Assembly (NCBI GenBank): GCA_015227615.1
Contig: JAALGZ010000017.1
Span: forward strand, 248,001 to 312,000
Length of the DNA: 64,000 nt
Reading direction: 5' to 3'
From: Labyrinthula sp. Ha
Lineage: Eukaryota; Sar; Bigyra; Labyrinthulida; Labyrinthulaceae
The notes beneath the pieces were generated by a model. It was not told the DNA's origin, did no database searches, and saw only the letters and a program-made list of their open reading frames with translations. This document shows, piece by piece, positions 59,138 to 64,000 of this stretch. A program made the translations under genes and the position numbers. The number at the start of each line of letters is the position of its first letter. The first letter of the stretch is position 1.

Positions 59138-62100
59138 ATATCTTCACTAAGTTGGAGAAACTAAATGTTATAATTCTGTTCAACAAACCCTACTTGGTAC
59201 AATCTACAAGAAAGCTTATTCTTGAAAGTATTTTCTAGCCTTAATTCACCTAGAACAGAAAATAACTTAATTGATCAATACTAAGTCTAATTCTGTCAAC
59301 ACTCTCATAAATAAAACACAAGCTTACCTGCAAATAATTCTTGTTACGATAGATTGTACTCCATGTTACTAGCAAAGGTACATTTGGAATGTCATGTCAG
59401 TATAGATGAAAGCCCGCAAAAGGCAGGGCGCATGAGAATCAAGGCCTATCGAACATCAACTAATCCTAAGAATTTGGCGTTGCCAAAAGTCTAGAGATTA
59501 CCGTGAGGCCTCCAGGAAAAATAGATTCAAACATTCATAGGTAACTTCAGTTTGCGAGCTTCTTTAACCCATATCTTGTAATGTTTGTTGAATACTTTTA
59601 TGCACCAAATCTTATCCATTTTCGCCCAATACTCCTTGAGCCAACGGTTATCGAAAAGATTTGTTAAAGTGACAAAAACCTAAGATACACAGGGAACAGC
59701 TGCAATTGAACATGATCATAGAAGTAATTTGGCGTTTACTCTCTGAGTTTTCTTTTCTTTTCTTCCCTTAACGGTTAGAATTCGATATTGCTCAAAGTTC
59801 AATAGATAAGTCGGATTTGGTTCGTAGTTGATCGTATGCGATACGATACGAAGCAAACCGGTAGAATTGCGATATTCGCACTCTACAAATTCGACATAGG
59901 TAAGTTTATACAAAGTAAAATTTGATAAATGTACAAAACGGGCAAAAGAAAAAAAATACATGAAAGAAGCTTTACAAGAAAGTTCAACAAAAGCGACGAA
60001 AATCCTACAAACCTACAAGTATTGATTCTAGCACTACTTCTATAATGAGCTCAGTCAAAGAAAGATGATGCCCCTGTGTCGACTTAAATTGCTTCGATGA
60101 TAAATTCAAGTTTCAATATATTTTGGGAGCATCATGTTAATATCTAAAAGAATACTTTCTATATTATTTACTATTTTTGAACCTCCTAAGTTCAAGCAAC
60201 AAAGTTAATAGCACTAACTGACCTTTCATGTAAATTACTTCTACAAACTTTAAAGATATAGTCTAAAACCAATGTTCTTTCTTTTCAAATGTTTGGCGTA
60301 TGATACTTTATTATTTGAAATAGATTATAATTGGCCAGAATCTGTTAATTCCCAAGTTCTACGTCCTTATAGGGAAGTGGCCAACATGTGGCTATGCATA
60401 AATACCAGAAAGAGAACTCCCAACCCCAAGAATATATAACCTGCAATAAACGATATTTTGTATTTGTCACCCGACAATCAAATTGTTGTGAGCTCATTAG
60501 CTCCTCTAATTATAAATGCCTCAGCGTTCTTTGTATTTTCTTTTAGGGAAGCTTTTAGAACGGGTTTGTCCTACCTCGCAAAATTTAGTACGAAGAAAAC
60601 ACTCTAAAAAGATCTTAAAGTTAATCCAACAAATCTAAGTGTTCAAGAATAAAAAATATTATGCCAGTTAGTTTACCTCGAAAAAATATATACACTCTCT
60701 CTAGCTATTTGGATTTAAAAATGTCTTCTTTCTGTTTTATATCTTTTGTATAATAAAATATACCTAACTAATAGGTTGTAAATATTTTTCAAAATCTAAA
60801 TAGTACACAGGTTGTGAAGCATGTTTAAAAGGAATAAAGTGACCTTACAAAGTACAACGGCTTCCACTGAGCTCATACATGACCATATGAATCAAATTCT
60901 TTGCTCAAACCGTATCAAGTCTTCCATTGTTGATGTCTCTTAAGTCGTAGACTTTCTTGTCAATTATTTTCTCAATTCCCTATATTCTTGAACTCTGCTT
61001 TAAGCGCTTTAAGAGTAGATGTAATAACCAGAATAAGATTTCAGGGAAATATGACAAATTAACACTACGCTTTATCCAAGAAAGATTTCCCAGCTTCTTT
61101 TTTTTTCATTTTTTCTTTATATCTCCACTGTTAAATAGCTCGTTTCTCGTCTTTTCTTAGTATTCGCTTCTTCAACGCCATTTGATAGTTACTATCCTTC
61201 TAGGAAATACGAGGTTATGGTGTATTGTTACGAATCCTACCAAACGAAACGTGTATTTTTAGTAAAATAAAACTTAAGTACTATAACCAATCCAAATCCT
61301 TTTTACTACAAGTCAATATAATTGCCTTTAATTGTTTGTGTAGATATTTTGGTGATGTCTCGGTCTCGTGATTTTGTAAATATCCATAAATATCATTTCA
61401 CATAATCAAAAATTCCGCTAACTTAGAACAAGATAGCAGGTAACAAGAATGGAACAAAAAAACTTTAACGATAGAGAACCAGTAGAGAGGTAAAGATAAA
61501 GCTAATGGCTACAACGGGAAATTAAGGAAAATCGTCAAACAAATAGTTTTACTAAATATAGTAGTAAGACCTAAGCGAGAATGAGGATTCGGACTTCATC
61601 CCAATTAACCCCATGCTTGAGTTAAGTTAGGTTAAGCTCTGGTATCTTTTTTGAACGTCTTGAATTCTTAACTCTTAAAACAAGTTTTTTTGTTTGATAT
61701 GATGTATACGCAGTTCAAACAACGAAATCCAGCTGTTAATTATCACCTTAATTCTCTATTTTGCCGATTATGACTTCTAACTAGTAAACGTTCTGGATTT
61801 TTCTTTTAAATCGACGAGGGTTATAGCCACATTGAATCTGTTCTATGCCGAAAAAGTGTTAAGGCCAATTTAATTGATATGAATGTATTCAACAGACTGA
61901 AAACCCTTCTTTTTAGTACCCGTCTCTAATGCTTTTAACTTCGTTATCCTCTCCGTCTTACATTCATTACGTTTGATGATAATAGTTGTAATAAAAGTGT
62001 TTATAGAAGCTTCATAATAAAATTTCTTTAACACATAACTAGTAATAACTATTTATTGACTAGCGGTTCCTTTAGCCCCATAATAACGAATGCAAAATAA

Positions 62101-62945
62101 CCTCTCTTGTTCGCTCAGGCCCTCCATGTATTTATCTATGATTTCAAAGCTAGCTGAATTTCCATTTATTGTGTGTATTTAGGTGGGAATTTCTCAAAGG
62201 GCAAGATAACCAGATCGCGTTGATCCGTGAAAACCTAAATCTGGTAGCCAAATATTTTTGATCTGAATAATTTGGATGAGTTTATGATACACAGACTCTC
62301 TTTCTTTAACATTAAATATCTTAACTGAGATGCATTTAGAGTTTTCTATTTTATCCCGTTACTTCAATTTCTTTAGATTCCGTTTCTTCGTATCAAATAC
62401 CACCTAGAGAAATTTTCAAAGCGGCAGTGATCAGAGTGAAACTTTTAGTGAAGTACAGGTGAAATAAACACGACAATTCTCTAAGCCCTTTATTGAACCA
62501 TTCAAAATATAATGGCTGCTTTTCTGACCATATTTTTCAGGTGGCTCGGTTATATATTTTTTTCTGATTTGGTTCTACATATTTCTGATTAGGTTACTAA
62601 AATTTCAAACAAAAAGTCTTTTCCAATTATAAAGACCTAGAAAACCCTTTAAAACAATTAGTTTAAGAGGACCAGAAGCACCATCATTTATATTTTTTTC
62701 TTTTTAATTGACTAGTCGTTACAGTTTGCCCTTATTTCTACAGATTTAACAATTTCTTTGTAAATTTCTAGCCTAGTTACTTTCAATGTTGCTATATCAC
62801 TTGTTTACCTCTCAAAAATTTATTTAAGATTTCTACATGTTCCTCTTCTGAGTTACATTTTTTATAGACTAATACATCATCACAATATATAATACATGTC
62901 TTCACGTATTCATACAGTAATAACTCAATTAACGTACCCTGTAGC
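59138..62945. other. Intergenic, no gene supported
   Basis: AT-rich. TTAACGGTTAG occurs near 59768 inside an 81-codon minus-strand frame (59716-59961) that I could not support as a gene. No other feature seen. Confidence 0.45.
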
Positions 62946-62985
62946 CAGGGATTAGATTTGATTTATTGATAATTTATCTACAAAA
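62946..62985 (-). repeat. MITE family, third copy (one end recognisable)
   Basis: On the + strand CAGGGATTAGATTTGATTTA then TTGATAATTTATCTAC is the reverse complement of the right end of copies 1 and 2 (TGATAAATTATCAATAAATC then AAATCCAATCCCTA). The element therefore begins at about 62946 and runs rightward, inverted relative to the others. A TTATCAATAAT word near 63286 could belong to the far end, but I could not fix it. Confidence 0.55.
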
Positions 62986-63510
62986 GCTTTTTTCCACACT
63001 ATTCTTATTGGTTTTCAGAAGCAAATAGGACCCATGAGGAGCCCTGTACATTGTAATTGTATTCTCCTAAAAATCTCAGAATTCAGTAACTTTCTCGAGT
63101 CTATCTTTATGGGAATTTGAGAGAAATGTGTAGTTGATCTGTTAACGACTATCATATCATTATCAATTAACAAAATAGAGTTAGCAGGAAAAGTATTATG
63201 CAGAATTAAGACATAACTAATCTCACCAAAAAAAGTAAATATTAAACAACAATAAAGGAGCAAAGCTAACAGCAAGCAAATTGTTATCAATAATATGACT
63301 CAATAAGAGTCAAGGACTTAGAGCTCTATTCCAAGGTAATAGCATTATATAAAAGAACGAAAGAATCTATTCTGGCCTCATTCTTTTGTCTTAGTTAAGT
63401 TATAAGCTTCAGATTAACTCCTGGGCTACTGAAGATAGTCTGAAACACATCAGTTCATAAGCCTAACGTTCTTGTTAATATCCTTGACTTGCTTTCGAGC
63501 GTTTGACTCT

Positions 63511-63648
63511 TCAATAGTCTTTCCCAAGAAGCAAAAATTTTCTACGATTGAGGCCTACACGAGAAGCCCTTTGGACTTGAGCGATGAGAGATGAGGGAAG
63601 AAGGAAGAGCAAGAAGAGAAAGGTGGAAGAGTCCCATTTAAGTTTCAT
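63511..63648 (-). pseudogene. Truncated nicastrin copy (signal peptide only)
   Basis: The first 36 codons match nicastrin (MKLKWDSSTFLFLLFLLPSS, then LIAQVQRASRVGLNRR) with a few substitutions; at the duplication breakpoint (63540) the frame runs into unrelated sequence for nine codons and ends in TGA. It would encode a 45-residue product that is mostly signal peptide. The promoter including TGACGTGGCA is intact, so it may still be transcribed. A truncated duplicate, not a functional gamma-secretase subunit. Confidence 0.8.
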
Positions 63649-64000
63649 TTCCTCTACTAATAAAGTGATGACGTGGCAGCTTGAGAATTATTAGAGAAGA
63701 AAGATATATAAAGATGTTTATACAAAGAGAGAGTGGGAAATAAATAAGATTTTATTGCTTAGTGAGAGAAAGTAACATAAACAGAACCTATATATTTGGG
63801 ATTTAGTTGGATAAAAGAGAAGTAAAACACTGTACTAAGAAATCCGATCACTCGTAGTTTCTCAGGAAAGTCTTTCTGTGCTCCTTTAGTACAAACACTT
63901 ATACATCGACTAGGTACAAGTTCGAATCTGAACATTTTCATTGATGCCATATTGTTCCTTAAAACTTTCCTCTTCTTCACAAGTTAGATTTACAGGAGAT
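63540..64000. repeat. Recent segmental duplicate of 47980-48440
   Basis: Direct repeat at a constant offset of 15560 bases, no insertions or deletions, 19 substitutions counted in about 460 bases (about 96% identity). The left breakpoint is sharp, inside the nicastrin reading frame; the right end is beyond the window. It carries the nicastrin start and promoter and the 3' end of the LRR-like gene. Confidence 0.95.
63910..64000 (-). CDS. Paralogue of the LRR-like membrane protein (3' end only)
   Basis: The last 29 residues and TAG stop of a second LRR-like gene, running off the right edge: SPVNLTCEEEESFKEQYGIN then ENVQIRTCT. Compared with the gene at 48350 there are three amino-acid changes (P to L, Q to E, Q to R) and the frame is intact, so this copy may be functional. 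The NPxC capping proline is lost (NLTC), which incidentally creates an N-glycosylation sequon-like N-L-T. Confidence 0.75.
   Translation of the reverse strand, partial: SPVNLTCEEEESFKEQYGINENVQIRTCT

Noticed and set aside
59716-59961. 81-codon minus-strand open frame with somewhat protein-like composition
   Set aside because: No domain or conserved context; the TAACGGTTAG word lies inside it rather than upstream. Could be real but cannot be supported.
63918-63927. GTTCGAATC, resembling a tRNA T-loop (B box)
   Set aside because: It lies in the coding end of the duplicated LRR-like gene; the 48 kb copy reads GTTTGAATC and no cloverleaf surrounds it. No tRNA gene was found in the window.

Overview
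The window is eukaryotic nuclear DNA from an AT-rich, standard-code protist that very probably builds motile cilia. It carries an IFT54 homologue and a likely outer-dynein-arm docking protein, alongside general eukaryotic genes: a glycogenin-like GT8 enzyme, a WW/FF splicing factor, CNOT11, a ZIP transporter, adenosine kinase, nicastrin and an M14 carboxypeptidase. Spliceosomal introns are present and very short (28-33 nt where two reading frames fix them, all GT..AG, usually T-rich). The lineage cannot be named from the sequence. No alternative code is needed: recognisable genes end in TAA, TAG and TGA.

Layout: genes lie in compact islands separated by large gene-free tracts. Island 1 (1-3.4 kb): a 5'-truncated glycogenin-like gene (+) convergent with a seven-exon WW/FF gene (-). 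A desert follows (3.4-10.4 kb) holding a GC-richer LINE endonuclease fossil at 8.4-9.5 kb. Island 2 (10.4-14 kb): CNOT11 (-) divergent from a HAD phosphatase (+), then a ZIP transporter with an EF-hand (+). A 10.6 kb desert follows. Island 3 (24.6-33.1 kb): an unknown gene (+) whose stop codon abuts the stop of a coiled-coil ciliary gene (-), then IFT54 with a duplicated N-terminal domain (-), a small Cys-rich gene (-) and a secreted M14 carboxypeptidase (-). The next desert (33.1-44.7 kb) holds a tyrosine-recombinase fossil and a MITE. Island 4 (44.7-49.7 kb): adenosine kinase (+) convergent with nicastrin (-), an LRR-like membrane protein (-) and a small conserved gene (-). Two hAT-type remnants (52.4-55.5 kb) follow. 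Island 5 (56.8-59.1 kb): a small gene paralogous to the one at 49.6 kb and a four-TM protein. The right edge (63.54 kb onward) is a recent, about 96% identical copy of the nicastrin/LRR intergenic region.

The most interesting signals are: (i) the IFT54 with two CH-like domains; (ii) two paralogous mini-genes with a shared intron position and a D-x-x-[IV]-I-x-G-M-L-x-R-I motif, each just upstream of an unrelated membrane-protein gene; (iii) an exact 12-mer, ATTGCCCAAAAT, in three promoter regions, and TAACGGTTA in front of the ciliary genes; (iv) a hAT-type MITE family with an intact 8-bp target duplication; (v) the fresh duplication that leaves a nicastrin signal-peptide-only reading frame.
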